Source of the DNA: Anaerolineales bacterium
Lineage (GTDB): Bacteria; Chloroflexota; Anaerolineae; Anaerolineales; Villigracilaceae
Direction of reading: 5' to 3'
DNA: 40,037 bases
NCBI GenBank assembly: GCA_020847435.1
Contig: JADLBX010000046.1
Coordinates: 1-40,037, forward strand
Shown here: piece by piece, positions 17,559 through 25,604 of the stretch
How positions within the stretch are numbered: position 1 is the first letter of the stretch
Layout: each line of letters begins with the position of its first letter
Program-made: the position numbers and the translations under genes
Notes under the pieces: generated by a model
The model's database searches: none
What the model was told of the DNA's origin: nothing
The model's input: only the letters and a program-made list of their open reading frames with translations

Positions 17559-18242
17559 TCAGCGCGGCTCCAGCCGAAAGACAAATCCCTCGCGCGCCTC
17601 GTGGACGACCTTGAAGCGCGGATGGTTTGCGAACGCCATGTTGCCCTGCGGATGCAAATGCACCACCCAAATCTCACGCGGCGCCTGTTCGTAGGATTTC
17701 AAAATATTGCCGATGACTTTCGCAGTCAGCGCTTCGTTGAAAGGATTCGAGAAGAACAACAAATTCGCATCGGCGGGTATCGCATATTCCGAGGCGTCCA
17801 TGTGCAGGATCTCGAACTCGGCATTGCTCCTGGTCTTTTGCTTGAAAATTTCAAGGTTCTTGCGGTTGACCTCCACCAACTCGATTGAAAATTCCACGCC
17901 GATGATCTTGCGGAAGCCGCGCTCCGCCGCCATGAACAGCGCCTTGCCTTTGCCGCTCCCGAAATCCACAAAACAACTCTTGGACGGGACAACTTCGGCG
18001 CGCGAGATCATCTTCTGGAAAATGTACGCGTTCGTCCCCTCGTAATAATTGCCAACCGTTTTATTTTTCGAGTCAATTTCCAGCGTGTCGAGTTGCGCGG
18101 TGTTGATCGTGTCAATCTGGTAGCGCCAATCGAAAAGCAGGTCTGAAACGACGTAACGAATCGTGGTCACAGGTCCGACCTTGCGGAAGTTGCGAAAGAC
18201 CTTTTTGAAATTCTCCAGATTGACGATCTCGAAAACAGACAT
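17559..18242 (-). CDS. SAM-dependent methyltransferase
   Basis: 227 aa from the ATG at 18242. An upstream GTG at 18275 has no ribosome binding site, while AAAAGGA precedes the ATG. The Rossmann motif I is FVDFGSGKGKALFMA (91-105), motif II is IIGVEFS (113-119), and LLFFSNPFN acts as motif IV-like. The target is unknown; a class I methyltransferase in a surface-glycan locus may modify a sugar or lipid. It is close to the DOT1/histone-methyltransferase-like 'DFGSGKG' group, commonly annotated only as class I SAM methyltransferase. Confidence 0.85.
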   Translation of the reverse strand: MSVFEIVNLENFKKVFRNFRKVGPVTTIRYVVSDLLFDWRYQIDTINTAQLDTLEIDSKNKTVGNYYEGTNAYIFQKMISRAEVVPSKSCFVDFGSGKGKALFMAAERGFRKIIGVEFSIELVEVNRKNLEIFKQKTRSNAEFEILHMDASEYAIPADANLLFFSNPFNEALTAKVIGNILKSYEQAPREIWVVHLHPQGNMAFANHPRFKVVHEAREGFVFRLEPR

Positions 18243-18290
18243 GGGCTGATTATTCCTTTTCCAATGTGGGCTCACAGAAATTATTCTCGT

Positions 18291-18354
18291 ACGCGGATTT
18301 CACGGAGAACACGGAAACTTCCGTGATTTAAAAAAATCTCCGTGAAGTCCGCGT
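18291..18354. repeat. Palindromic element, ACGCGGATTTCACGGAG type
   Basis: Arms ACGCGGATTTCACGGAG (18291-18307) and CTCCGTGAAGTCCGCGT (18338-18354) are inverted with one mismatch. A second hairpin, CACGGAA/TTCCGTG (18310-18325), lies inside. It occupies the gap between the FemAB-like gene and the methyltransferase. Confidence 0.75.
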
Positions 18355-18396
18355 AATCCGTGTACAAATTTTTATTCAATTCTTACAAGCAAACCT

Positions 18397-19458
18397 CTAC
18401 AAAAAGAATCGAATGGCGGGCGACAAAAACGCGGTGACGACTCCTGCGGGGAGTTTGGCGATGAACTTGCGCGTCCAGTTGACACGGTCAAAGAGTCGCG
18501 GCGATGGCTCGGCAGATCGCCCAGGCACAAAATATCGGCAAGGCTCCAACACCTCCGTTCCCCAGCCGCGCTTGAAATGGTTCAGTCCATGATGCTCGCG
18601 CGCGGCTTCGCCCATGTTGAACCAGCGATAACCCTCCGCCGCCGCGTCCTGAATAATTTTCCAGATCAAGAAATGCGTCGGGTGATGCGCGCTATCGGGC
18701 AAGACCGCCGACCAGCCATAATATACTTCATTGTGCGTCCAAAACGTGAACATCGCGCCGACATAGTTGCCGTGAATCTTCGCCAGATAAATCCGCGCCG
18801 CGCCGCGCGGAAAAAATTCAAAAATTTTCCGAAACATTTTTTTTCCGTGCGGGATGAACCCATGCTTGCCTGCGTAAATGCTCACATACAATTTATGGAA
18901 CGCATCCAAGCGGTTCCCATCGGTATCCACGCTGAGTTCCATCTCATTCAACGCATCGGACTTTCGCAAAATTCTTTTGTAATCTCGATCCAATGAATTG
19001 AAAATAGTTTCGATCCCATTTTCGAGAGACAGACGATAGGTGTAGTCCAACCGTTCTTCGAATGGAAGTAAACCCGCTTCCACTTCCGACAGTGGGACTG
19101 GCGACAAAACTTCGGCATGGTCCACGCTGGAGGTTTTCTCTCGCGCCGCCCTCAGCAACACGTTCAACGCCTCAGCAGAATCAACCAATGGTCCGCAATA
19201 CGTGGGGAACGGATTGGTCACATAGTGCGCCCCGCCAACGAGCGGCTTGCACAAGAAAAACGGACACACTCCAACAACCTTTTCTCCCTCCAACGCGACC
19301 AGGTGACGCGTCTCCACGCCGTAGGTCTCGCGCAAGACATCACCCCACGCAAGGTCGTGACCGAAGCGCGCATCCTTCCGCCCAGCGATGTAGGAGGTGT
19401 AGCGGTCTCGTAGTGTTTCGTCTATCGTTTCAACGTGGATCATTTTGAGTGTTTTCAT
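18397..19458 (-). CDS. FemAB/GNAT-like acyltransferase (copy 1)
   Basis: 353 aa. The N-terminal half has ARFGHDLAWGDVLRETYGVETRHLVALEGEKVVGVCPFFL, typical of FemAB-related proteins of exopolysaccharide and exosortase loci. The C-terminal half has the GNAT core with IYLAKIHGNYVGAMFTFWTHNEVYYGWSA and a WFNMGEAA stretch. Family members transfer aminoacyl or acyl groups, classically onto peptidoglycan bridge peptides; here the acceptor is unknown. The next gene upstream is a second family member, and a deacetylase precedes both. A small GTAG-type hairpin lies just upstream of the start. Confidence 0.8.
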   Translation of the reverse strand: MKTLKMIHVETIDETLRDRYTSYIAGRKDARFGHDLAWGDVLRETYGVETRHLVALEGEKVVGVCPFFLCKPLVGGAHYVTNPFPTYCGPLVDSAEALNVLLRAAREKTSSVDHAEVLSPVPLSEVEAGLLPFEERLDYTYRLSLENGIETIFNSLDRDYKRILRKSDALNEMELSVDTDGNRLDAFHKLYVSIYAGKHGFIPHGKKMFRKIFEFFPRGAARIYLAKIHGNYVGAMFTFWTHNEVYYGWSAVLPDSAHHPTHFLIWKIIQDAAAEGYRWFNMGEAAREHHGLNHFKRGWGTEVLEPCRYFVPGRSAEPSPRLFDRVNWTRKFIAKLPAGVVTAFLSPAIRFFL

Positions 19459-19474
19459 TGCTCGGCGCGCACAG

Positions 19475-19495
19475 GCGACATAAATGTCGCGCTAC
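19475..19495. repeat. GTAG-type hairpin upstream of FemAB-like copy 1
   Basis: GCGACAT (19475-19481) pairs with ATGTCGC (19484-19490), followed by GCTAC. On the minus strand it reads GTAGC then the hairpin, the shared head of this element family. Confidence 0.65.
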
Positions 19496-19500
19496 GGATT

Positions 19501-20544
19501 TCACACGATCCCGCGTATCAACTGCGGGCCGAACGCGCGCACGACAAAGGCGGGCAGTTGTTTCCAAAGCCAAATCGCTAATTGGAACTTCGGGCTTTTT
19601 TGGTTCAGTTCGGGGATGGCTCCGCCTTTCGGCAGATAATACCAATACGCCAGCGGAACTTTGCGCGGCTTCCATTTCATCTTGAAGGTTTCGTTACCCG
19701 AGTCGTTCAAACTACGTCCCATGTCGCAAACCTTCATTCCTTTTTGGATGTAATGTTCGAGGATGTTCCAGTACAAACATTCGCCCGCATACTCGGAGCG
19801 ATATTGATGCAAAATGTTCGCGTGCAAATTCGTCGCGATGTCCTCGTGATAGACAAGGACCGCGCTTCCAACCAAATTTCCTTCCGCATCTTTGATCACA
19901 ACGAATTCAAGGTCTTCTCCCAGCAGAGATGCCATCTTTCGCAAGTAATTTTTTGAATGATACGGCGAGCCGAGTTCGTGCATACTGCGCGCCAACGCCT
20001 CATAAGTTTCATCCAACAACTCAAGGCGCCCAAACATCACTTTGAATCCTTTCCGCAGCGATTGCCGCGTGTGTTTGCGATGCTGGTGACCGAATGTGTT
20101 CATCAGGTCTTCGGGGTTCGAGGGCAGGTCAATCAAATATGTAGAATAGATCGGGTTTTGCATCCACGCGGAGGGCGGCGAGTTGTTTTCTCCACCGAAA
20201 CGAACGACAGCGTAATCAACCTTCAATTCGTCTGCCAGTTTCCGAGCTTCCTCCAAATGCGCGTCCCGCGCGTCGCTGGAGGAAAATGCAAACCCGCCGA
20301 ACGAACCGAACGGAGAAGTCGCCAGATAGTTCCCGAAAATGGGATGGCGGACGTGTGTGAGAGCAAGAATCCCCGTTACTTCATTATTATCCGACGATTC
20401 AAAACACTGAGTCTCGTAACCGTAAATATCGCGGACAAGACCCGTCCATGAGTCGAGCGCGGTAAAGGTCGCAGCGGTGGAAAGCGCGGCGGGAATCGTC
20501 AACGGCTGATCGGGCAATAATTTTCTAACGCGAAGGTTGCTCAT
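19501..20544 (-). CDS. FemAB/GNAT-like acyltransferase (copy 2)
   Basis: 347 aa. The N-terminal GNAT-like half includes WTGLVRDIYGYETQCFESSDNNEVTGILALTHV, and the C-terminal half includes EFVVIKDAEGNLVGSAVLVYHEDIATNLHANI and YWNILEHYIQKGMKVCDMGRSLNDSG, matching the FemAB family. It differs well from copy 1, so the two may handle different substrates. Its start overlaps the 3' end of the polysaccharide deacetylase gene by 20 bp, showing coupled translation. Confidence 0.8.
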   Translation of the reverse strand: MSNLRVRKLLPDQPLTIPAALSTAATFTALDSWTGLVRDIYGYETQCFESSDNNEVTGILALTHVRHPIFGNYLATSPFGSFGGFAFSSSDARDAHLEEARKLADELKVDYAVVRFGGENNSPPSAWMQNPIYSTYLIDLPSNPEDLMNTFGHQHRKHTRQSLRKGFKVMFGRLELLDETYEALARSMHELGSPYHSKNYLRKMASLLGEDLEFVVIKDAEGNLVGSAVLVYHEDIATNLHANILHQYRSEYAGECLYWNILEHYIQKGMKVCDMGRSLNDSGNETFKMKWKPRKVPLAYWYYLPKGGAIPELNQKSPKFQLAIWLWKQLPAFVVRAFGPQLIRGIV

Positions 20545-21382
20545 TCAACGCCAGAGTTTCGTCGAGATAAGTTTTCAACGGCGAGACAGGGAAATTCTTC
20601 AACACGTCGCGCAGGAACGGGGATTTGTCCCAGAGGAAAGGGATGAGGTGGGGATTCCGCATCAAGTCACGCGTGAGGCGGGCGGAGGAGGGTGGAGTCA
20701 CCAACTCGTAGGGGTGCATGATGAGGACGGGGGAATGTCCGCGCTTGAGTTCTTCTTCGATGATCGAAAGAATCCTGCGAGCCATCAGCCCGATGCTAAA
20801 ACTCGAACCGTAGGGGAATTCTCCGCCCAACAAAAGTTTGAACGAGAAATCGCGCGGCGCGACAAGCTCTTCATGCGCGTCGCGCGTGCGCCACGTGCTG
20901 ACGGGAATCTCCCACATCCACCCTTTTTTCAACAACGTGCCTGCGGGCGCGTAAATGGACGAACTGTATTGGAAGCCGTACGATTCGAGCAACGGATACG
21001 CCGCTTCGCTGATGCCGACCATCGGCGCGCGATAACCCTGCACGCCATATTGTTTGCGCCACGCGGACGAGTCGCGCAAATCGCTGGCGAGTTGATCCAC
21101 GTTAACGAGCGGGCGATGAAATTGACAATGCAAGCCGAGTTCGTGTCCCGCCGCGACGATTTTTTGCGGCACGTCGGGATACCACTCGGCGATCTCGCCG
21201 ACCAAATAGATGCTCGCTTTTGAATCGCTGAGTTGATCGAGAATCGAATCGATGGCGCGCGCGGTGAAGCCGCCGTCCATGTCGCGGCGCGTCTTCGGAT
21301 CCGTGACGCGGTCGTAGTGACGGAACAAAGCGAAGACGGGTTCGTAATCAATACTGAGGAGAACTCTTGGAGAAACTGACAT
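20525..21382 (-). CDS. Polysaccharide deacetylase (NodB-homology) family protein
   Basis: 285 aa. NodB-type landmarks are LLSIDYE (8-14) with D12 and E14, GHELGLHCQFH (79-89) with likely metal ligands H85 and H89, GYRAP (116-120) and IMHPYEL near the C-terminus. The overall pattern resembles the deacetylases found beside FemAB-like proteins in exopolysaccharide clusters. It would remove N- or O-acyl groups from a surface glycan. No signal peptide, so it likely acts in the cytoplasm. The 5' end (first 8 codons and about 13 bp upstream) is duplicated about 173 bp further upstream. Confidence 0.82.
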   Translation of the reverse strand: MSVSPRVLLSIDYEPVFALFRHYDRVTDPKTRRDMDGGFTARAIDSILDQLSDSKASIYLVGEIAEWYPDVPQKIVAAGHELGLHCQFHRPLVNVDQLASDLRDSSAWRKQYGVQGYRAPMVGISEAAYPLLESYGFQYSSSIYAPAGTLLKKGWMWEIPVSTWRTRDAHEELVAPRDFSFKLLLGGEFPYGSSFSIGLMARRILSIIEEELKRGHSPVLIMHPYELVTPPSSARLTRDLMRNPHLIPFLWDKSPFLRDVLKNFPVSPLKTYLDETLALNEQPSR

Positions 21383-21563
21383 TGTATTTACTCATGCAAA
21401 ACAATGTCGTTCTGAGCGAAGCGAAGAACCCCTACGATTATCGTAGAGACCCTGAGTGGCGCCTCGGCGCCACTCAGGGTGACATGGTCTAACGTCTTGA
21501 CGCAGTGCAACTGCGTCAAGAACGAGCGGATTAAAACTCTTGGAGAAACAGACATCGTATTAA
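21362..21563. repeat. Duplicated gene start flanking a hairpin-rich insertion
   Basis: Direct repeats at 21362-21390 and 21535-21563 share AACTCTTGGAGAAAC and continue GACATYGTATT, with few differences. Between them is an element with inverted ends ATGTCGTTCTGA (21404-21415) and TCAGGGTGACAT (21474-21485). It contains hairpins CTACGAT/ATCGTAG (21432-21446) and a perfect 15-bp stem, ACCCTGAGTGGCGCC (21449-21463) with GGCGCCACTCAGGGT (21466-21480). A third perfect hairpin, TCTTGACGCAG/CTGCGTCAAGA, is at 21496-21522. The region up to 21658 holds no convincing gene. Confidence 0.8.
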
Positions 21564-21658
21564 TTGTAATGCACGATAAAAAATAAACGGGTAGTCGTTC
21601 GTCAAGGGATTGAACAACTACCCACAAACGCCGCTAACATTTTGCGATCAGGTTTCGC

Positions 21659-22915
21659 TCATGCCTGAGAAGAGAGAACATCCGACTCCTCCTCAGAAAC
21701 CTTTCCAGTTTGACCATTCACGATCGTTTGAGATGCCCTCTTTGAATTTGTTCGATTGACGATCCAGACTGGCAGGAGGATCAACTTGTATGTTTTATCA
21801 AGAACGACTACATCGCTTTGAAGCATGCGGGAAGGTTGCATGAACAGCCGCCGTTTCGTCGCTCTTTCGAAGGCGCGGTCCCGCATCCGCTTGTGAGATT
21901 CGACGGCGGCGTCTGCGAGCGCCAATTGATAAGTTTCGGCTTGCCATCCCGCTAATATTTCAGGGCGGTATTCAAGGACGGATTTTAGGTCGAAGGGAAA
22001 TACCGCCATGATGGAATCGTTCGGCGCGCTCCGCGCGGCGTAGACAAGCAGGTCGTCAATGTCGCATTCGAACCAACTTTTTTCAATGGGCCATTCTCCC
22101 TTCAGAATGACCCGTTCATCTGGCGAGTAGATAACGGGTTCGATGCGATACTCCAACGCGCACAGGATCTGCACCGTCGCATCGAACGTCCAAAAAGGCA
22201 GATAGATCGGCGAGAGCGCAATCTCACGCGCATTGATGAGTTGCAAGAGTTTTCTTTTCGGAAATGCCCAGCGTTTTACGAGAATGTCCAACACATCGTC
22301 ACGGTGACATCGAAACGGCACAACGCCAGTCGGGGAAACGAGTTCGGGAGTAGCAGATTGCGCAGTGACCATATCCGAATTGCAAAACGGACATCGGATC
22401 GTTGTTTGACTGGGCGGATGAGAAATCCGCGCGCCACACGCGCCGCACACGGCATGAGTTTCTATGAACGACCAGTTTCCCGATTCTTTCTGGAGTTTCC
22501 CATCTAAACGAGATTCTTGGTCCGACACATTTCCCAGCGCCAGGGATTCAACCTTGCCGCAATATTCACACTGCATCCCTGAAACATCGGGGTCGAACCT
22601 TTGCTTGCCGCCGCACGATGGACAGGTAAATATCTCCAACTTCAAGTTTTGTCCGCTGGAAATATTTTGCGAGCGGTTTAAACGATCGAGCAAAACGCTG
22701 GCGGCAAGGAGATTGGGATCAATGGCAAGCGCTTCTTGCAGGTATTTCCTCTTTGAGGCAACCGATTTGGATGCAGTCGCCAACCACATCCACACGCGCG
22801 GATTGGAAGGTTCGATCTTTGCGGCGAGGCTTAGAAATTTAAGCGCGTCTACGTTGCGCCCCGTCCGCGCGGCAATGATCCCGCGACCCAGAATTTCGTA
22901 AAAATCATAGATCAC
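21659..22915 (-). CDS. Double zinc-ribbon protein with N-terminal TPR-like helices
   Basis: 418 aa, GTG start 5 bp after the carbamate kinase stop. Residues 1-80 look like two TPR-like repeats (DALKFLSLAAKIEPSNPRVWMWLATAS; LQEALAIDPNLLAASVLL). Two zinc ribbons follow, with ligands C98/C101 and C116/C119, then C157/C160 and C175/C178. The rest, with GVVPFRCHRDDVLDILVKRWAFPKR and a PIYLPFWTFDA strand, is like the uncharacterised zinc-ribbon proteins that carry a 'YLPFWTFD' motif and often a C-terminal membrane segment. No enzyme function is recognised. Position suggests co-transcription with carbamate kinase. Confidence 0.75.
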   Translation of the reverse strand: MIYDFYEILGRGIIAARTGRNVDALKFLSLAAKIEPSNPRVWMWLATASKSVASKRKYLQEALAIDPNLLAASVLLDRLNRSQNISSGQNLKLEIFTCPSCGGKQRFDPDVSGMQCEYCGKVESLALGNVSDQESRLDGKLQKESGNWSFIETHAVCGACGARISHPPSQTTIRCPFCNSDMVTAQSATPELVSPTGVVPFRCHRDDVLDILVKRWAFPKRKLLQLINAREIALSPIYLPFWTFDATVQILCALEYRIEPVIYSPDERVILKGEWPIEKSWFECDIDDLLVYAARSAPNDSIMAVFPFDLKSVLEYRPEILAGWQAETYQLALADAAVESHKRMRDRAFERATKRRLFMQPSRMLQSDVVVLDKTYKLILLPVWIVNRTNSKRASQTIVNGQTGKVSEEESDVLSSQA

Positions 22916-22920
22916 TTCAA

Positions 22921-23871
22921 TTACCTAACGATCCACGTTCCCGTTTCGCCTTTGAGGGCGCGACCGATGTTATCAGGATTGGTGATCAATGCTTTTTCGC
23001 CGCCGTTTTCGAGGTACATGATCGCGGCTTGAATCTTCGGCGCCATCGAACCTTTCGCAAAATGTTTGCCCTCGGCAAGATATGTTTTCGCTTCGGCGAG
23101 AGTCATTTTATCGAGCCATTGTTGTTCGGGTTTGCCGAAGTTGATCGCCACTTTTTCGACAGCGGTGGCAATGATGAAAATTTCCGCGCCGATGGAACTC
23201 GCCAACAGCGACGATGCGAAATCTTTGTCAATGACTGCGGCGGCGCCGACGAGTTCGCCGTCGCCGCGATCGATCACGGGGATGCCCCCGCCTCCCACGG
23301 TGACGACAACCTGCCCTGCGGAAAGAAGCGTTTTGACCGCGTCCAACTCAACGATCTCTTTCGGCATCGGGGACGCGACGACTCGTCTCCAGCCTCTGCC
23401 TGCGTCTTCCACCACCGACCAACCCATCTCCTTTTCGCGGCGCTGCGCTTCGGCTTCGTCCATGAACGAGCCGATGGGTTTGGTCGGCTTTTTGAACGCG
23501 GCGTCTTCTTTATCAACCAAAACTTGCGTGACGACCGTGCAGGCTTTTTTGTTGACGCCGCGTTTGAAAAATTCGTTGCGAAGCGCCTGTTGCAATTCGT
23601 ATCCGATCGCGCCCTGCGAATCGGCGCCGCAGACGTCGAGCGGGACTTCGTGCATCCCTTCCGCTTTTGCGGCGATCTCGGAACGGCGGAGGATGAACCC
23701 GACTTGCGGTCCGTTTCCGTGACCGATGGCGAGATCCCAGCCCGCCTCGATCATATCCGCGAGGTGGACGGCTGTTTCGCGCAGCGCGACTTCCTGATCC
23801 TCAACGGTGACGCGTTTGTCGTCTTTGATGAGGGCATTGCCGCCAATGGCAACGACTGCGAGTTTGGTCAT
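22921..23871 (-). CDS. arcC: Carbamate kinase
   Basis: 316 aa from the ATG at 23871 (MTKLAVVAIGGNAL), preceded by AAGGAG. A longer open frame upstream is only translated 8-bp repeat and is not part of the protein. Amino-acid-kinase motifs are VVAIGGNALI, GHGNGPQVG, TVGGGGIPV and the KGSMAPKIQAA loop that marks carbamate kinases. It converts carbamoyl phosphate plus ADP to carbamate and ATP. Next to YgeW and YgeY it matches the E. coli yqeA/ygeW setting, where a carbamoylated purine breakdown product would give ATP. Confidence 0.93.
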   Translation of the reverse strand: MTKLAVVAIGGNALIKDDKRVTVEDQEVALRETAVHLADMIEAGWDLAIGHGNGPQVGFILRRSEIAAKAEGMHEVPLDVCGADSQGAIGYELQQALRNEFFKRGVNKKACTVVTQVLVDKEDAAFKKPTKPIGSFMDEAEAQRREKEMGWSVVEDAGRGWRRVVASPMPKEIVELDAVKTLLSAGQVVVTVGGGGIPVIDRGDGELVGAAAVIDKDFASSLLASSIGAEIFIIATAVEKVAINFGKPEQQWLDKMTLAEAKTYLAEGKHFAKGSMAPKIQAAIMYLENGGEKALITNPDNIGRALKGETGTWIVR

Positions 23872-23894
23872 GTAGACTCCTTGGGGTGTGGCAG

Positions 23895-23958
23895 GTATAC
23901 AGGTAAACAGGTAGACAGGTAAATACGTAGATACGTAGACACGTAAACAGGGACACAC
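23895..23958 (+). repeat. 8-bp tandem array 1 (GTARACAG type, 8 units)
   Basis: Eight consecutive 8-mers without gaps: GTATACAG, GTAAACAG, GTAGACAG, GTAAATAC, GTAGATAC, GTAGACAC, GTAAACAG, GGACACAC. It lies between the four-helix gene and carbamate kinase. Units run on the plus strand, opposite to array 2 on the other side of the four-helix gene. Confidence 0.85.
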
Positions 23959-23985
23959 GTTGAAAGGTTTACGCAATCAGGCGGG

Positions 23986-24504
23986 TCATTCTTTGTTGTC
24001 GTTGTTGTCATCGTTGTCGCTGTGGTCATCACTGGAATTTGAAAAATCATAATCCGCTTGGTCTTCGTGAACGGCTTTATCGCCAAACTCTTGCGAACCT
24101 GCCCGCTGACGACGGACGTAGTTCATGTATCCGTTCAAGGTTTGTTCCGTTTGTCGAATCAATTTATACAAGGTTTCAAATTCTGGCTGTTGAATATATC
24201 CCAGAACTCTTGCGTCAATTAATCAGGCAAGCGTTTCATTCAGTTCGCCGCGGGCAATGGAATACTTATACAAGCTGTCAAGGTAGTGATAACGTCCATA
24301 TCCTTCGGCAATGTTACCCGTAACGCCTTTGGCAGACCGACGGATCTGAACATAAAGATCGAACTTCTCATCAGGAGGCAGGGTTTTTGCGAAAGCGTGT
24401 ACGTTCGCCATCACTTCCAACGCGAGTTGATAACATTCCAAATCTTCAAACCCGCGCTTCCCCTTTTCGCCAGGCGAACTATATAACGGCTTTCGCTCGC
24501 TCAC
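23986..24504 (-). pseudogene. S23-type four-helix bundle protein with in-frame UGA
   Basis: GTG start at 24504 with AAGGAGG five bases upstream. Residues 1-93 match the four-helix bundle (23S rRNA-intervening-sequence protein) family: FEDLECYQLALEVMANVHAF, IRRSAKGVTGNIAEGYGR and ARGELNETL. An in-frame TGA (24223-24225) follows residue 93. The same frame then continues LIDARVLGYIQQPEFETLYKL, clearly the fourth-helix part of the family, and ends in an acidic D/N-rich tail. So a full-length reading of 172 codons is broken only by one UGA. Simplest view: nonsense mutation. Readthrough cannot be excluded. It is bracketed by inverted 8-bp arrays. Function of the family is unknown. Confidence 0.8.
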
Positions 24505-24513
24505 ACCTACCTC

Positions 24514-24601
24514 CTTGTCTACTTATTTCCGTGTCTACCTGTCTACTTGTTTCCTTGTTTACGTTTTTCCGTGTCTACCTGTTTCCGTCTTTCCGTATCT
24601 A
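24514..24601 (-). repeat. 8-bp tandem array 2 (GTARACAG type, 11 units, inverted relative to array 1)
   Basis: Eleven contiguous 8-mers on the plus strand such as CTTGTCTA, CGTGTCTA, CCTGTCTA, CTTGTTTC, CCTGTTTC and CGTATCTA. Read on the minus strand they are the same unit as array 1 (TAGACAGG, GAAACAAG). They fill the space between ygeW and the four-helix gene and abut the latter's ribosome binding site. Confidence 0.85.
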
Positions 24602-24602
24602 C

Positions 24603-25583
24603 CTAACTCATCGTCAACGCCATCACGGCTTTCTGCGCGTGGAGGCGGTTTTCGGCTTCGTCGTAGACGACCGAATGTTTGCCGTCAATCACGCCGTCGG
24701 TGACTTCGAGTCCGCGATCGGCGGGGAGGCAGTGCATGTAGATCGAGTCTTCTTTGGTGAGTCCCATGCGGCGCTCGTCGGTGATCCATGACTTGTATTT
24801 GTCAATCAGCGCCTTGCCTTCTTCTTTGCCCGTCGTCGTGAGCAACGGACCCCACGACTTGGGATAGACCACGTCCGCATCTTTGAAGGCTTCGTCCATG
24901 TTATCGGTCACATCGAAGCCGACGCCGTATTTCTTGGCGTTGTCTTTCGCCTGTTGCATGATGGCGGGCATGAGTTTGAACTCGGGCGGGTGAGCCAGCA
25001 CCACGTCACAGCCGAAGCGAGTCATTTGCAGAATCAACGATTGGGGCACCGAGATCGGTTTGCTGTACGACGCCGCGTACGCCCACGAGACGACGACTTT
25101 CTTCTTGCGGAGGTCGCGTCCTTTTTTCTCGATGACGGTCATAATGTCCGCGAGACATTGGAAGGGATGGTACACGTCGCATTGCATGTTGAGGATGGGC
25201 ACGCGGCTGGCTTTGGCAACGTCGTTGATGTATTGGTTGCCGAACTGCCAATCGCATTGACGGATGGCGATGCCGTCGAAGTAGCGACCGAAAATTTCGC
25301 CGATCTCTTTCGCCGTGTCGCCGTGCGAGATCTGCGTGGTCTCACTGTCAATGAACGCGGCATGACCTCCCAATTGCGCCATGCCCGCTTCAAACGATCC
25401 GCGCGTGCGCGTGGAGGTGAAGAAGAACAGCATGGCAAGGACTTTGTCGCGCAACAACGCGTGCGGTTCGCCCAGCGCGCGCTTGCGTTTCAAATCCCAC
25501 GCCACGTCCAATACGGTTTCGACTTCCTCTTTGGTGAAGTCGAGGTCGCCGATGAAGTCGCGGCCTCTGAAGTTGGTTTGCAT
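24603..25583 (-). CDS. ygeW: Knotted carbamoyltransferase, YgeW type
   Basis: 326 aa. Carbamoyl-phosphate binding motif FTSTRTR (55-61), DVYHPFQ (136-142) with the HPxQ pair, and HCLPADR (284-290). The central SWAYAASYSKPISVPQS stretch fits the YgeW-type transcarbamylases rather than ornithine or aspartate enzymes. AAAGGAG precedes the ATG. YgeW-type enzymes belong to the anaerobic purine/urate clusters; the true substrate has long been uncertain. With carbamate kinase downstream, the likely direction is phosphorolysis giving carbamoyl phosphate for ATP. The 8-bp arrays lie on both sides. Confidence 0.88.
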   Translation of the reverse strand: MQTNFRGRDFIGDLDFTKEEVETVLDVAWDLKRKRALGEPHALLRDKVLAMLFFFTSTRTRGSFEAGMAQLGGHAAFIDSETTQISHGDTAKEIGEIFGRYFDGIAIRQCDWQFGNQYINDVAKASRVPILNMQCDVYHPFQCLADIMTVIEKKGRDLRKKKVVVSWAYAASYSKPISVPQSLILQMTRFGCDVVLAHPPEFKLMPAIMQQAKDNAKKYGVGFDVTDNMDEAFKDADVVYPKSWGPLLTTTGKEEGKALIDKYKSWITDERRMGLTKEDSIYMHCLPADRGLEVTDGVIDGKHSVVYDEAENRLHAQKAVMALTMS

Positions 25584-25604
25584 AAGTTAGTCTCCTTTGT
25601 GAAT

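Noticed and set aside
21388..21627. Small minus-strand open frame starting upstream of the deacetylase
   Set aside because: It runs through hairpin elements and contains the duplicated first codons of the deacetylase; no protein family or stable codon pattern.
23872..23976. N-terminal extension of carbamate kinase
   Set aside because: The 35 extra residues are the translation of the 8-bp array; a ribosome binding site precedes the internal ATG that begins the true kinase fold.
23986..24504. Avd-like accessory protein of a diversity-generating retroelement
   Set aside because: S23-type four-helix proteins resemble Avd, but no reverse transcriptase or template/variable repeat pair is seen in the window.
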